Positions 49,612-61,870 of a stretch of 64,000 nt of DNA are shown here, piece by piece. How positions within the stretch are numbered: position 1 is the stretch's first letter; the number at the start of each line of letters is the position of its first letter. The DNA lies in NCBI GenBank assembly GCA_031841125.1, contig CM063112.1:22284603-22348602 (forward strand). The letters run 5' to 3'. A program made the translations under genes and the position numbers. A model generated the notes under the pieces. That model searched no databases and was not told the origin of the DNA. It was given only the letters and a program-made list of their open reading frames with translations. This stretch comes from Acanthococcus lagerstroemiae (lineage: Eukaryota; Arthropoda; Insecta; Hemiptera; Eriococcidae).

Positions 49612-51666
49612 TACTACTCCATACATGAGGCGTTGTCTGTCAAAAGGGCCCCTAACTAACAGGTGCCCTTCTTGCTGATATGCCGATTTAGATACAGACA
49701 CAGGTATACTATTCCGCCATTTTTGTGCCAACATCATCACAACAATTCCCGAATTTAGCGAGAAAATGGTGGAATAGGAAACCTGAGCTGATTTACGAAA
49801 TTATTCCATACATGTGGAGTTTTCTGTCAAAAGGGCCCCTAACTAACAGGTGCCCTTCTTGCGGATATGCCGATTTAGATACAGGCACAGGTATACTATT
49901 CCGCCATTTTTGTGCCAACATCATCACAACAATTCCCGAATTTAGCGAGAAAATGGCGGAATAGGAAACCTGAGCTGATTTACGAAATTACTCCATACAT
50001 GAGGAGTTCTCTGTCAAAAGGGCCCCTAACTAACAGGTGCCCTTCTTGGGGATATGCCGATTTAAATACAGACACAGGTATACTAATCCGCCATTTTTGT
50101 GCCAACATGATCACCAAAATTCTCGAATTTAGCGAGAAAATGGCGGAATAGCAAACCCGAGCTGATTTACGAAATTATTCCATACATGTGGAGTTTTCTG
50201 TCAAAAGGGCCCCTAACTAACAGGTGCCCTTCTTGCGGATATGCCGATTTAAATACAGACACAGGTATACTATTCCGCCATTTTTGTGCCAACATCATCA
50301 CAACAATTCCCGAATTTAGCGAGAAAATGGCGGAATAGGAAACCTGAGCTGATTTACGAAATTACTCCCTACATGAGGAGTTCTCTGTCAAAAGGGCCCC
50401 TAACTAACAGGTGCCCTTCTTGGGGATATGCCGATTTAAATACAGACACAGGTATACTAATCCGCCATTTTTGTGCCAACATGATCACCAAAATTCTCGA
50501 ATTTAGCGAGAAAATGGCGGAATAGCAAACCCGAGCTGATTTACGAAATTATTCCATACATGTGGAGTTCTCTGTCAAAAGGGCCCCTAACTAACAGGTG
50601 CCCTTCTTGCGGATATGCCGATTTAGATACAGGCACAGGTATACTATTCCGCCATTTTTGTGCCAACATCATCACAACAATTCCCGAATTTAGCGAGAAA
50701 ATGGCGGAGTAAGAAACCCGAGCTGATTTACAAAATTACTCCATACATGAGGCGTTCTCTGTCAAAAGGGCCCCTAACTAACAGGTGCTCTTCTTGCGGA
50801 CATGCCGATTTAGATACAGACACAGGTATACTATTCCGCCATTTTTGTGCCAAAATCATCACAACAATTCCCGAATTTAGCGAGAAAATGGCGGAATAGC
50901 ATCCCGAGCTGATTTACGAAATTACTCCATACATGAGGAGTTCTCTGTCAAAAGGGCCTCTAACTAACAGGTGCCCTTCTTGGGGATATGCCGATTTAAA
51001 TACAGACACAGGTATACTAATCCGCCATTTTTGTGCCAACATGATCACCAAAATTCGCGAATTTAGCGAGAAAATGGCGGAATAGCAAACCCGAGCTGAT
51101 TTACAAAATTACTCCATACATGAGGAGTTCTCTGTCAAAAGGGTCCCTAACTAACAGGTGCCCTTCTTGCGGATATGCCGATTTAGATACAGACACAGGT
51201 ATACTAATCCGCCATTTTTGTGCCAACATCATCACAACAATTCCCGAATTTAGGGAGAAAATGGCGGAATAGCAAACCTGAGCTGATTTACGAAATTACT
51301 CCATACATGAGGCGTTCTCTGTCAAAAGGGCCCCTAACTAACAGGTGCCTTTCTTGCGGATATACCGATTTAAATACAGACACAGGTATACTAATCCGTC
51401 ATTTTTGTGCCAACATCATCACAACAATCCCCGAATTTAGCGAGAAAATGGCGGAATAGGAAACCTGATCTGATTTACAAAATTACTTCTCTGTCAAAAG
51501 GGCCCCTAACTAACAGGTGCTCTTCTTGCGGACATGCCGATTTAAATACAGACACAGGTATACTAATCCTGCCATTTTTGTGCCAACATCATCACAACAA
51601 TTCCCGAATTTTGCGAGAAAATGGCGGAATAGCAAACCCGAGCTGATTTACGAAATTACTCCATAC

Positions 51667-51941
51667 TAGTGATGGGCAGTATCGATACATTTATACATCG
51701 ATGTTTTCGATACTTTGGAAATTGTGTATCGATGCATCGATACACCTTCTTTTTGAAAAATATATCGATGTATAGAGCGATACATCGATACATGGCCCAC
51801 CACTACCTGCAATAACACGTCTTTTAAAATACATCGATGTTTTCGATACTTTGGAAATTGTGTATCGATGCATCGATACACCTTCTTTATGGAAAATATA
51901 TCGATGTATCGAGCGATGCATCGATACATCGCCCACTACTA
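51667..51941 (+). mobile_element. hAT-like element in the satellite, perfect 8-bp TSD
   Basis: Left end TAGTGATGGGCAGTATCG, right end GCCCACTACTA. A perfect 8-bp duplication of satellite sequence, CTCCATAC, stands at 51,659-51,666 and 51,942-51,949. The interior is dimeric: a complete short copy ends at GCCCACCACTA near 51,805, then a 27-bp spacer, then a second copy. It is rich in ATCGATGTATCGAT-type self-complementary words. Confidence 0.85.
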
Positions 51942-52580
51942 CTCCATACATGAGGCGTTGTCTGTCAAAAGGGCCCCTAACTAACAGGTGCCCTTCTTGC
52001 GGATATGCCGATTTAGATACAGACACAGGTATACTATTCCGCCATTTTTGTGCCAACATCATCACAACAATTCCCGAATTTAGCGAGAAAATGGCGGAGT
52101 AGGAAACCCGAGCTGGTTTACAAAATTACTCCATACATGAGGCGTTCTCTGTCAAAAGGGCCCCTAACTAACAGGTGCCCTTCTTGGGGATATGCCGATT
52201 TAAATACAGACACAGGTATACTAATCCGCCATCTTTGTGCCAACATGATCACTAAAATTCCCGAGTTTAGCGAGAAAATGGCGGAATAGCAAACCCGAGC
52301 TGATTTACGAAATTACTCCATACATGAGGAGTTCTCTGTCAAAAGGGCCCCTAACTAACAGGTGCCCTTCTTGGGGATATGCCGATTAAAATACAGACAC
52401 AGGTATACTAATCCGCCATTTTTGTGCCAACATCATCACAACAATTCCCGAATTTAGCGAGAAAATGGCGGAGTAGGAAACCCGAGCTGATTTACAAAAT
52501 TACTCCATACATGAGCTGAATTGTCGAACTTCTGTCACAATAATCGAGTAACAGAGTATGTTAAATGATTTTTGGGAGTT

Positions 52581-53790
52581 TTTGAGCAGGGATACAGTTG
52601 TCAGATGTATTTTCAATGTTCCTCTTCCCCCATTGTTTCCCTGGACATTTGACTGAAACCTGAACATGACCGTAGTTCGAAGCAGAATTAACCTTCGATT
52701 CAATTTCAGCTGCGTCGAAATGTATACGAAAAAATTTACAAAGTGATTAAATAAGTACTTTATTCGTTCAACTAATACAAAAATAAATACGATAATCAAT
52801 TCGCGATTATATTTACATCGACGTAATAAGTATAATCTATCAAACCGAACCTATCTGCCACTTTCACAACCAAGTCGAACAGCATGACTTCAACATCACG
52901 TCCAATCGATTTCCAAACACCCTGCCCTCCTGCAGATTGCTCGTTTCAGACAATTTTGATTCATTAAAATTGCACACAGGTTTTAGGTTACGAAAACCAT
53001 TCAGAATTCAATAGAAAAACTGACTAGTTAGACATCACTTCTAGTTAAGGAGCAACAATAACAATAAAAATTATAAGAACATCAATTCGCGTCTTAACAG
53101 AAAATGAAAAAGAAAAGGAAAAAAAAAAAGAAAAAGAAAGAATTATTAGGAACGTAGTTGTCTACTGGAATACTGTTTCGTGATGGCATCACCACATGGT
53201 AACACTTCTAGATGGGAATTCCACGCTGCTGCCTCTGAAATGATACACATCAATTTTACTAAACAAAGACTGAAATACACTTTCCGAAAGTATACTAAGC
53301 TATTCGAAATACCTCGAGTCATCGAGACACCAACACGACCGTTTCCAAATTTGGGTTTTCAAACTGTGAACTCGGTCGCCTAATATTGCTATTGCACACT
53401 TGTCACCCAGTTAATTAGATTTTTAATTAGAGATGAGAAGATATAGTTCGACTATATAGTGATTTCTATGTTAAGGCCAGAGCGTGGGTAGAAAAGTTCG
53501 CGCATGCTACTCCGAAACAAAATACACGGTCTTCTAGAATGAATACTTCGAGTGTTCGAGTTTTGAAACAACGATGACGAAGATGGTTACCTAAATGCTG
53601 GTCATGTGAAACCTTTGGCGTCAAAACGAACAAGATATTTAGATATCAGTTTTGTGAAGTAATGAGAGCCGCGCCAAAATGATGAAGCAGCCTCGGCGAT
53701 AGGAGGTGAAACCGGTGCCCGAAGCACGATGACTAAAATAAAATTTGTATCAGACATTTTTGGCAGCGAGAAATTTTTCGCAGAGCCACT
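52581..53790. other. Mostly unique sequence, possible 3' UTR on the minus strand
   Basis: 52,740-53,400 lacks known repeats. On the minus strand GAACGAATAAAGTAC (about 52,750-52,765) offers a poly(A) signal, so it may be the end of a minus-strand transcript, but no coding exon could be tied to it. The 67-codon plus-strand frame at 53,180-53,383 is unrecognised. Confidence 0.3.
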
Positions 53791-53839
53791 GAGCCGGGAC
53801 CTGGTGAAAATTATTCACCTTTTCGAGACAAATGCAAAT

Positions 53840-54640
53840 CCGTCGTCAAAAGTGATCCGCACTCAATTTTCGATACCCAGTGTAGCCCCTCTCCCAGTGT
53901 AACAATATTTTTGGCCATATTTCGGCAACGGTAGGTCAGCGCGGAATTTGGACAACGAGTTAGAACTCACCGAGTAAAACTGAGCAGGAATGGGTGGTAA
54001 TCTCAATTCTTTTGATTTTCGAAAAGTTTGAAACTTTTTCTATACTTAATACATTAGGCATCTTTTTTGGCAAAAAGTTTTTGGAGAGCTTCCGGCCGTC
54101 GTGAAAGGTGACCCACAGGGTATCTAACAAATTTGAATATTAAAAATATTGGACTTTCATTGGACTTTTTTCGAGCTTTTCATGTTTTACCACGACCAAA
54201 AAAGGAAGGGACCATGCAGAGTATGCTTGAGTACATTGGAGATACAGAAAAGAAATCCAAAGAAGTTAGGTTGGGATTTCTGGTTCCAAGAATTGATCCT
54301 TTCTTACATAATAATGCATAGTTCCTATAAATTTTCAATTTTTATTCGACATATCTTAAAATTTATTAAAATGAGTTAACTTTTATTAGACTTATTAGAT
54401 AATTTTTCAAATATTGGACTCTTATTGGACTTATTGGCCCGGTACACACCCTGATCCACACTCAATTTTCCACACCCAGTTTAGCCCCTCCCTCAGTGTA
54501 ATAATATTTTTGATCGTAACTCGGCAACAGGAAGTCAGCGCCAAATTTGGACAACGAATTAAAACTCAGCGACAGATGATTGTCTCAATTTTTCAAGTTT
54601 CGAAAATTTTGAAAACTTCTCCATGTAAGATTCCGAGATA
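53840..54640 (+). repeat. Diverged duplication split by a TIR element
   Basis: 53,845-54,035 and 54,454-54,640 share CACTCAATTTTCSAYACCCA, TAGCCCCTC, AATATTTTTG and CGGCAACRG in order. Between them lies a 338-bp element (54,116-54,453). Confidence 0.65.
54116..54453. mobile_element. TIR element, CAGGGTGTCTACC family
   Basis: Left CAGGGTATCTAAC, right CCCGGTACACACCCTG. Repeats of ATTGGACTTTCATTGGACTT near the left end mirror TTATTGGACTTATTGG near the right end. Related to 14,390-14,770. Confidence 0.6.
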
Positions 54641-54925
54641 GGGGATCCCAGGGACATTTCATACAGAATTATAACAGCCGGGATATCCTCGAGTTTAAGT
54701 AATGGCTTCTGGGCCGTGTTTCACGAATCACCCCACTACTTTTTTTTGCTAAGAAGTTGGATCACAATGAGATGAATGATCTTCTACACTCCCTTCATCT
54801 CACTTCCCATATACGCTGAAATTCAGGCAACGAACTGGTGATGCTACTGCCGGGAACCCTCCTCCCAACTGGCAATCTCTTCCGATAGTCTTCACAACCT
54901 CAAATATCTTCTTGGAAATACATAC

Positions 54926-57900
54926 AGGATAAGTCGGCTTTCCTTCCGCCAGAGAAAAACTAGTTTTTCGCGGAACCAGGTGCTCGTTGTTTCGCCAGAC
55001 GAGCGGTCTCTTCCACAAGAATTTCATGGGAAATATTCGGGGATAACTCCAATGGCTTTTGAAGAATTTTATCAAGAATTTTCAGGAAAAATTTTCTAAA
55101 CCTCCGAATAATTTCATCGGAAATCTCCGAAAAAATCTCCTATTCAGGAAAAATTTGCGATAATTTTCGAAGAATTTCATCGGACATCATTGAGAAATAT
55201 CTCCAATGATTTCAGGCGAATTTTAGGAAAAACTCCTATAATTGCAAAAAATGTTATCAAGAATCATCGAGAAGTATCTCTGATGATTTTGCAAGGATAT
55301 TCTTAGAAAAAATGTTGATGCTTTTCAGGGATTTTCATCAAAAATGTCCGGGGAAAATCTCCAATGATTTCTAAGGAAGTAATCAGGAATCTTGGATAAA
55401 AAATTTGATGATTTACGGAGAGTTTCATCGGGAATATTCAGAAAAAAGTACAATGTTTTCCAAAGAATTTTCTCAAAATTCCTTGGGAATATTTTCCGAT
55501 AATCTTTAAAGAATTGCATCGGAAATTTTCGGAAAACAGCTCCGATAATTTCCTGAGAATCTCATCGAAAATCTTTGGAAAAAATTTCCCTTGTCTTCCA
55601 AGAAATTTTGTCAGCATTCTTCGAGAAAATTTCCTGACAATTTTTGAAGAATTTTATCGGAAATATTCGGAGAAAAACTCCGATGATTTCTGATGCATTT
55701 CGTCGAAAATCTTTTGGAAAAATGTTTGATAATTTCTGAAGAATTTCATCATAAATCTTCGAAAAAAATCACGGATGATTTTTAAGCAATTTCATTGTAA
55801 ATTTTTAGAGAAAAATTTCCAATGTTTTCCAAAAAATTTTATAAAAATTCTTCGAGAAAATTTCCTAATAATTTTTGGAGAATTTTATCGAAAACACTCG
55901 GAGAATAACACGAAGAGTTTTGAAGAATTGTACCGAAAATCTTCAGAAAAAAACCTTCAATTATCTCCAAGGAATTTCATGGAAAGTATTCGGGGACGAT
56001 TCCTTTGATTTTCAAGGATTATTTTCGACGAACTTTATCGAAAATATTGGGAATAAATTTCCGATCATTTTCAATGAATTTTATCGGACATTATTGTAAA
56101 ACATTATGCGATGATAATTTCGGGAGAAATTTGTGAAAAATTTCAGGAAAACTCCGCAGGCACGTAAGAAGGGGGGGGGGAGGCATTCCAGCTTTTTTAT
56201 TTAAAAAAAAAAAAACAGTAAACAAAAAAAAATCGTTTTTTGTTATTGAATTTTTATATTGTTGCGAACATTTTTTTTCTTCGCTATGGTTTTCGTTATT
56301 TCATTACCAGAAAAAAATTTTCCATTTCATCGAAAATCCTTTAGAAAAAACCTCGGATGATTTTTGTACAATAATTTCATTGTAAATTTTCGGGGAAAAT
56401 GTCCAATAATTTCGGAAAAATTTAGAAAAAATCTCTATTGTTTTCCAAAAAAATTCATAAACATTCTTCGAGGAAATTTCTACATAATTTTTGGAGAATT
56501 TTATCGAAAGCACTCGGTTTTGAAGAATTGTACCAAAAATCTTCAGAAAAACCCTTCGATTATTCCCAAGGAATTCATGAAAAATATTCGGAACCATTTC
56601 TTTGATTTGATTTTCAAAGATAATTTCAGACGAACAGTGTCGAAAATAATTAAAGATAAATTTCCGATCATTTTCAATGAATTTTATCAGGCGAATTTTG
56701 TCAGAAATTTTCGGGAAAATCTCCGATGATTCCAAACAAGTTTATCAAGAATCATCATCGAAAAGTACCTCTGATGATTTTGGAAGGACATCCTTAGAAA
56801 AAATGTTAATGCATTTCAGAGATTTTCGTCAAACATGTTCGGAGAAAATCTCCAATGATTTCCAACGTCCAAGGAATTAATCAGAAATCTTGGAGAACGT
56901 GATGATTTCCGGAGAATTTCATCGGAAATATTCAGAAAAAAATCCAGTGTTTTCCGAAGAATTTCCTCGAAAATCTTCGGGAAAATTTCCCGATAATTTT
57001 TAAAGAATTGCATCGGGAATTTTCGGAAAAGAAGTCCGATAATTTCCAAAGAATCTCATCGAACATTTTTAGAAAAAATTTCCAATGTTTTCCAATAAAG
57101 TTCTGTCTGAAGAAAACCTTCAAGAATCATGGAAGGTACTCTCAATGATTTCTGATAATATCCTTTGGAATAATAAACATGGGAAATTTTTATGACTATT
57201 TCAGCAAAGCGTCGTAATTTTTCTTAATATGTAATAACAAAATAATTTTGTTTCCACATTTTGAAAAGGAGTAGATTGATTTTTCGTCCTTCTTCCTTCC
57301 TCCTTACTCCGCCATCTATGGTTTTTATGCTATCGTTTGTGGTTGATGGTATAAATCGATTCAGAACTATTTTTTGCGGGGTGGGGGAGAACGATTCTCC
57401 TTGGTCTTTTAGTTCGGAACCACTCTCGTTTCACTTCGGACTATGGGTCAATCTCCAAAAAGTGAGAATATTAATGTGATATTTTTTGTCCATTTTGTTT
57501 CTTCCACCCCCTCTCCATTTTAACGTTCAATAATATTTAGTTAATATGTAGTCAAAAAATATTGAACACGTTTACAAAGCAAGAGCGTCAAAATTTAAGG
57601 AAGGATACGATTTTTCTAAATTCTAGCCCCCCCCCCGGCCAAGAAAGTTCTGATTGCGCCCGCGTTCGGTAGCTCGTAGTTCTAGTATGTAATAAAAATA
57701 TTTTTCATCCCCTTTACCACAGCCGGTTGGCCAATTACGATAAAGGAAATTATGACCAAAAAAAAAACAACCAACATAAGAAATACAAAAAAGAAAAGAA
57801 AACAAAAACATAAAACAGAAAACAGGGCCGATACGCGAAAAAAGAAACTACTTGTAAAACGAACGACTAACAAAATTAATAGATAACGAAAACGGAAATT

Positions 57901-60330
57901 TTTTTCTGGTAATGAAATAACGAAAACGATAATGAAGAAAAAAAATTTCTCGCAACAGTATAAAGACGATAACGAAAAACGATTTTTGTTTCGTTTAACA
58001 GCCCTAAAAAAAAAGCCGGGATGCCCCCCCCCCCAACGTGCCTGCGGAGTTTTCCTAAAGTCTCCCACAAATTTCTCTTGAAATCATCATCGGATAATGT
58101 TTTACAATAATGTCCGATGAAATTCATTTGAAAATGAACGGAAATTTATCCCTAATATTTTTGATAAAGTTCGTCAAAAATAATCTTTGGAAGTCAAAGG
58201 AATCGTCCCGAATACTTTTCACGAAATTCCTTGGAAATAATCGAAGGTATTTTCTGAAGATTTTCGGTACAATTCTTCAAAACTCTTCGTGTTATTCTCC
58301 GAGTGCTTTCGATAAAATTCTCCAAAAATTATTAGGAAATTTTCTCGAAGAATTTTTATAAAATTTAAAATTTTTTGGAAAACATTGGAAATTTTTCTCT
58401 AAAAATTTACAATGAAATTGCTTAAAAATCATCCGTGATTTTTTTCGAAGATTTATGATGAAATTCTTCGGAGATTATCAAACATTTTTCCAAAAGATTT
58501 TCGACGAAATGCATCAGAAATCATCGGAGTTTTTCTCCGAATATTTCCGATAAAATTCTTCAAAAATTATCAGAAAATTTTCTCGAAGAATTTGTACAAA
58601 ATTTTTTGAAAATCAATGGAGATTTTTTTCGAAAGATTTCCAAAAATTTACAATGAAATTGCTTAAAAATCATCCGTGATTTTTTTTTCGAACATTTACA
58701 ATTAAATTCTTCGGAGATTATCAAACGTTTTTCGAAAATATTTTTGACGAAATGCATCAGAAACCATCGGAGTTTTCCTCCGAATATTCCCGATAAAATT
58801 CTTCAAAAATTGTCAGGAATGTTTCTCGAAGAATGCTGACGAAATTTCTTGGAAAACACTGGAAATTTTTTCTAAAAATTTTCGATGAGATTCTTCGGAA
58901 ATTATAGGAGTTATTTCCCGAAAATTTCCGATGCAATTCTTGACAAAATTCGCCTGATAAAATTCATTGAAAATGATCGGAAATTTATCCTTAATTATTT
59001 TCGATACTGTTCGTCTGAAATAATCTTTGAAAATCAAAAAAATGGTCCCGAGTATTTTTCATGGAATTCCTTGGGAATAATCGAAGGGTTTTTCTGAAGA
59101 TTTTTGGTACAATTCTTCAAAACCGAGTGCTTTCGATGAAATTCTCCAAAAATTATGTAGAAATTTCCTCGAAGAATGTTTATGAATTTTTTTGGAAAAC
59201 AATAGATTTTTTCTAAATTTTTCCGAAATTACTGGACATTTTCCCTGAAAATTTACAATGAAATTGTACAAAAATCATCCAAGATGTTTTCTGAAGATTT
59301 TCGATGAAATGGAAGATTTTTTCTGGTAATGAAATAACGAAAACCATAACGAAAAAAAAAAAAAAGTTCGCAACAATATAAAAATACGATAACAAAAAAC
59401 GATATTTTTTGTTTACTTTTTTTTTAAATAAAAAAGCTGGAATCCCCCCCCCCCTTCGTACGTGCCTACGGAGTTTTCCTGAAATTTTCCACAAATTTCT
59501 CCCGAAATCATCATCGGATAATGTTTTACAATAATGTCCGATAAAATTCATTGAAAATGATCAGAAATTTATCACCAATATTTTCGTTGAAGTTCGTCGA
59601 AAATAATCTTTAAAAATCAAAGAAATCGTCCCGAATACTTTTCATGAAATTCCTTGGAGATAATCGAAGGTTTTTTCTGAAGATTTTCGGTACTTCAAAA
59701 CTCTTTGTGTTATTCTCCGAGTACTTTCGATAAAATTCTTCAAAAACTATCAGGAAATTTTCTCGAAGAATTTTTATAAAACTTTTTGGAAAACATTGGA
59801 GATTTTTTTCTAAAACTTTACAATGAAATTGCTTAAAAATCATCCGTGATTTTTTTCGAAGATTTACGATGAAATTTTTCGGAGATTATCAAACATTTTT
59901 CCAAAAGATTTTCGACGAAATGCATCAGAAACCAGTTTTCCTCCGAAATATTTCTCGATGATTCTTCCTCTCTTCTTGATAAAACTGTTGAGAATCATTG
60001 GAGATTTTTTCTAAAATTTCTGACAAAATAGGCCTGAAATCATTAGGGATATTTCTCAATGATGGCCGATAAAATTTTTCAAAGTTATCGTAAATTTTTT
60101 CTGAACAGGAGATTTTTTTCGCAGATTTCCGATGAGATTCTTCGGAGATTTAGAAAATTTTTCCTGAAGATTCTTGATAAAATTCTTCAAAAGCCATCCG
60201 AGTTTTCTTCGAATATTTCCCATGAGATTCTTGTCGAGGAGACCGCTCGTCTCTGGCGAAACAACGGACACCTGGTTTAGCGAAAAATTAGTTTTCCTAT
60301 GGCAGAAGGAAAACCGACTAACCCTGTATA
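54926..60330. mobile_element. 5.4-kb foldback-like element with long subrepeat-built inverted ends
   Basis: The ends are inverted copies: the left begins about TACAGGATAAGTCGGCTTTC and the right ends GAAAACCGACTAACCCTGTA. A shared block of about 90 bp follows (CGTTGTTTCGCCAGA, GACGAGCGGTCTC), then more than 300 bp of matching subrepeats. Both arms (54,926-57,180 and 57,890-60,330) consist of degenerate ~45-bp units like CCGATGATTTC, GAAGAATTTCATCGG. A module with GTAATGAAATAACGAAAAC and GCAGGCACGT-type ends occurs once in the left arm (56,155-56,320) and twice, inverted, in the right arm (57,895-58,040 and 59,313-59,470). The centre holds a dispersed repeat. Drosophila FB elements have the same logic, but homology is not claimed. 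No transposase. Confidence 0.7.
57210..57682 (+). repeat. Dispersed repeat, copy 2 of the ~480-bp family
   Basis: Matches 15,592-16,072 throughout, including the same incidental open frame and the GCGCCCGCGTTCGGTAGC end. It sits between the arms of the foldback-like structure and may be an insertion in it. Confidence 0.75.
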
Positions 60331-60735
60331 GAATCCTAACACAGTGGCGGGAGAAAGGTCCTTATCCCCATCAAATCCCTTTCCTATAGAACGATCAGCC
60401 TTATCATCCCTTCCTAATTTATCTTCCTCCCGCAGAATTAAATCCATTCTGCCTCGCTTGAGGATAAATCATACCATCTTGATCCACTTTTTTCACCAGC
60501 CCGACCTAGAGCCCCCTACCCCTATTCCACCTATCATTCCGAAGATGTACGTGCCGTATCCCACATCCGCCTCTGATCTTCTTCGTGAACAACTTACAAC
60601 TCCCTACCACACAATTCGATCTCTCAGGTCCTTAGTCCCCTCACATCCAGTCTGTGCTCCTCTTCCTCCTCCGGTAATCCCCCAAATTATATGGCACATA
60701 GCCCTCAGTGCAGCTGGTGCCAAAAAATAAACAAG
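60331..60735 (+). pseudogene. Possible Jockey-like LINE 3' remnant
   Basis: A 128-codon frame (60,344-60,730) has SSSRRIKSILPRLRINHTIL followed by IHFF. This resembles the R-x-x-x-x-x-L-x-R-L-R-x-x-H-T-x-L-x-H segment after the RNase H domain of Jockey/I-type elements. In the next frame SEDVRAVSHI stands where relatives have an ETVEHIL-like box, so a frameshift is likely. It directly adjoins the right end of the foldback-like element. Weak assignment. Confidence 0.4.
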
Positions 60736-60814
60736 GACTAAGGTGTAGTTTATTCCCCGGTGAAAAGTGTGGGTGCGTGTGGGGGTGAAAGACATTCATA
60801 CACCCAGTAGATTT

Positions 60815-61550
60815 TAGGGTAACAAAGAGTGTCACAATTTTGTGCCTATTTTGTGCAACTTGGAAGCACTAACCCCCGATTCTGTGCCATCCTCAATATC
60901 AAACTATTTCAAAATGGTCGCTGAAAGCAGCAAATCGATCATTAGGTCAGGAATTGTGTCAACATTTGAAGCAGCTCTTCGCAATTTTTCGCCACTAACC
61001 CTCAAATTTTGGACCGCCACTCTCTCAAAATATCTGAAGGGGTTGGAGATACGGAGCGCTCCAAATAAAATTCTTGTGTCAGCATTGGTTTCACAATTTT
61101 GTGCCTGTTCTGTATAATTTTGAATCACTAACCCCGAATTTCGTACCTTTCCCTTCCGCCCGAAATATTTCAAAATGTTTGCGGGGGGCTGAACACGCGC
61201 AGCTCGCCCGAAGCAGATTTTCGTGTTACAAAGAGTTTCATAATTTTCTTCATATTTTGCGCAGTTTTATGCTAACCCTGAATTTTTTGCCACCCCCTCT
61301 CCAGGTACTCAAGATAGTTGTCGAGGGTGGACACAGAATGCCCCAAATTAGATTTCTCAAAATTGGTTCCACAATTTACTTTCCATTTGTGCCATCTGGA
61401 ATCACTAATCATAAATTTTACGCCAACCTCCATCCAAGATATTTTAAGATCTTCGCGGGTGGGGGGGGGGGGCTGACGACATACAATTCCACCTTCCCGA
61501 TGAACAATCTGAAATACTTCGGGCGGGGTGTTCATGCAAAATGAGGAGTT
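60815..61550 (+). repeat. Degenerate tandem repeat, ~130-bp period, about 5 units
   Basis: The words CACAATTTTGTGCC, GCACTAACCCC or ATCACTAACCCC, CAAACTATTTCAAAATG and TTCTTGTGTCAGCATTG recur with roughly 130-bp spacing and many substitutions. G13 runs lie inside. Open frames across it on both strands follow the repeat. Confidence 0.6.
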
Positions 61551-61649
61551 AATGATTCAAGATAGCACAAAAATAGACACAAAATTTGAATCTAATTCTG
61601 AGCCAAAAATAAAATTCTAGTGTTTTATGTCATACCACCCCCCCCCCCC

Positions 61650-61870
61650 GGGGTCTGGTTGGCCAAGTGGATAGCGTGGTCTCCGAATTCGAAGGTCCCG
61701 GGTTCGAGCCCACGTAGCAACTCGCCAGATTTCGACCTAGGCCGGTTTTTCGGCGAGAAGGGAAGAGAGCTGAGACAGCCCTAACAGCCTCCCCGACATC
61801 TCTGAAGTAATGCTCGAAAGGGCAGATTCCAGGGCTTGGGTTGAGAGCAAAATTAGAAAAAAGACGACCC
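61650..61870 (+). mobile_element. tRNA-derived SINE, copy 3
   Basis: Head GGGTCTGGTTGGCCAAGTGG, B box GGGTTCGAGCC, and body CAACTCGCCAGATTTCGACC to GTTGAGAGCAAAATTAG. It is close to the 531 copy but lacks one short stretch in the head. C-rich sequence on both sides prevents reading a target duplication. Confidence 0.8.

Larger units (their letters stand above)
49341..52514 (+). repeat. 187-bp satellite array, about 14 monomers
   Basis: Monomers run from CCATACATGAGGAGTTCTCT through GTCAAAAGGGCCCCTAACTA, GATACAGACACAGGTATACT and CCGCCATTTTTGTGCCAACA to GCTGATTTACGAAATTACT. The period is 187 bp; one monomer near 51,490 has a short deletion. Two monomer types alternate around 49,800-50,540, giving a 374-bp higher-order unit. 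Each monomer has an inverted pair ATTCCGCCATTTT / AAAATGGCGGAAT and a second pair AAGGGC / GCCCTT. 187 is not a multiple of three, so the recurring 79-codon frames are not genes. A hAT-like element interrupts the array twice. Confidence 0.92.

Noticed and set aside
49725..52289. A family of 79-codon genes repeated in tandem
   Set aside because: They are one frame of the 187-bp satellite. The period is not a multiple of three and the frames end at the same word in each monomer.
49341..52514. A CRISPR array
   Set aside because: The repeats are long and contiguous without unique spacers; this is satellite DNA.
45557..60280. Many 60-140-codon frames rich in F, K, R, S and I
   Set aside because: They follow the palindromic subrepeats, occur on both strands over the same bases and have no splice or start context.
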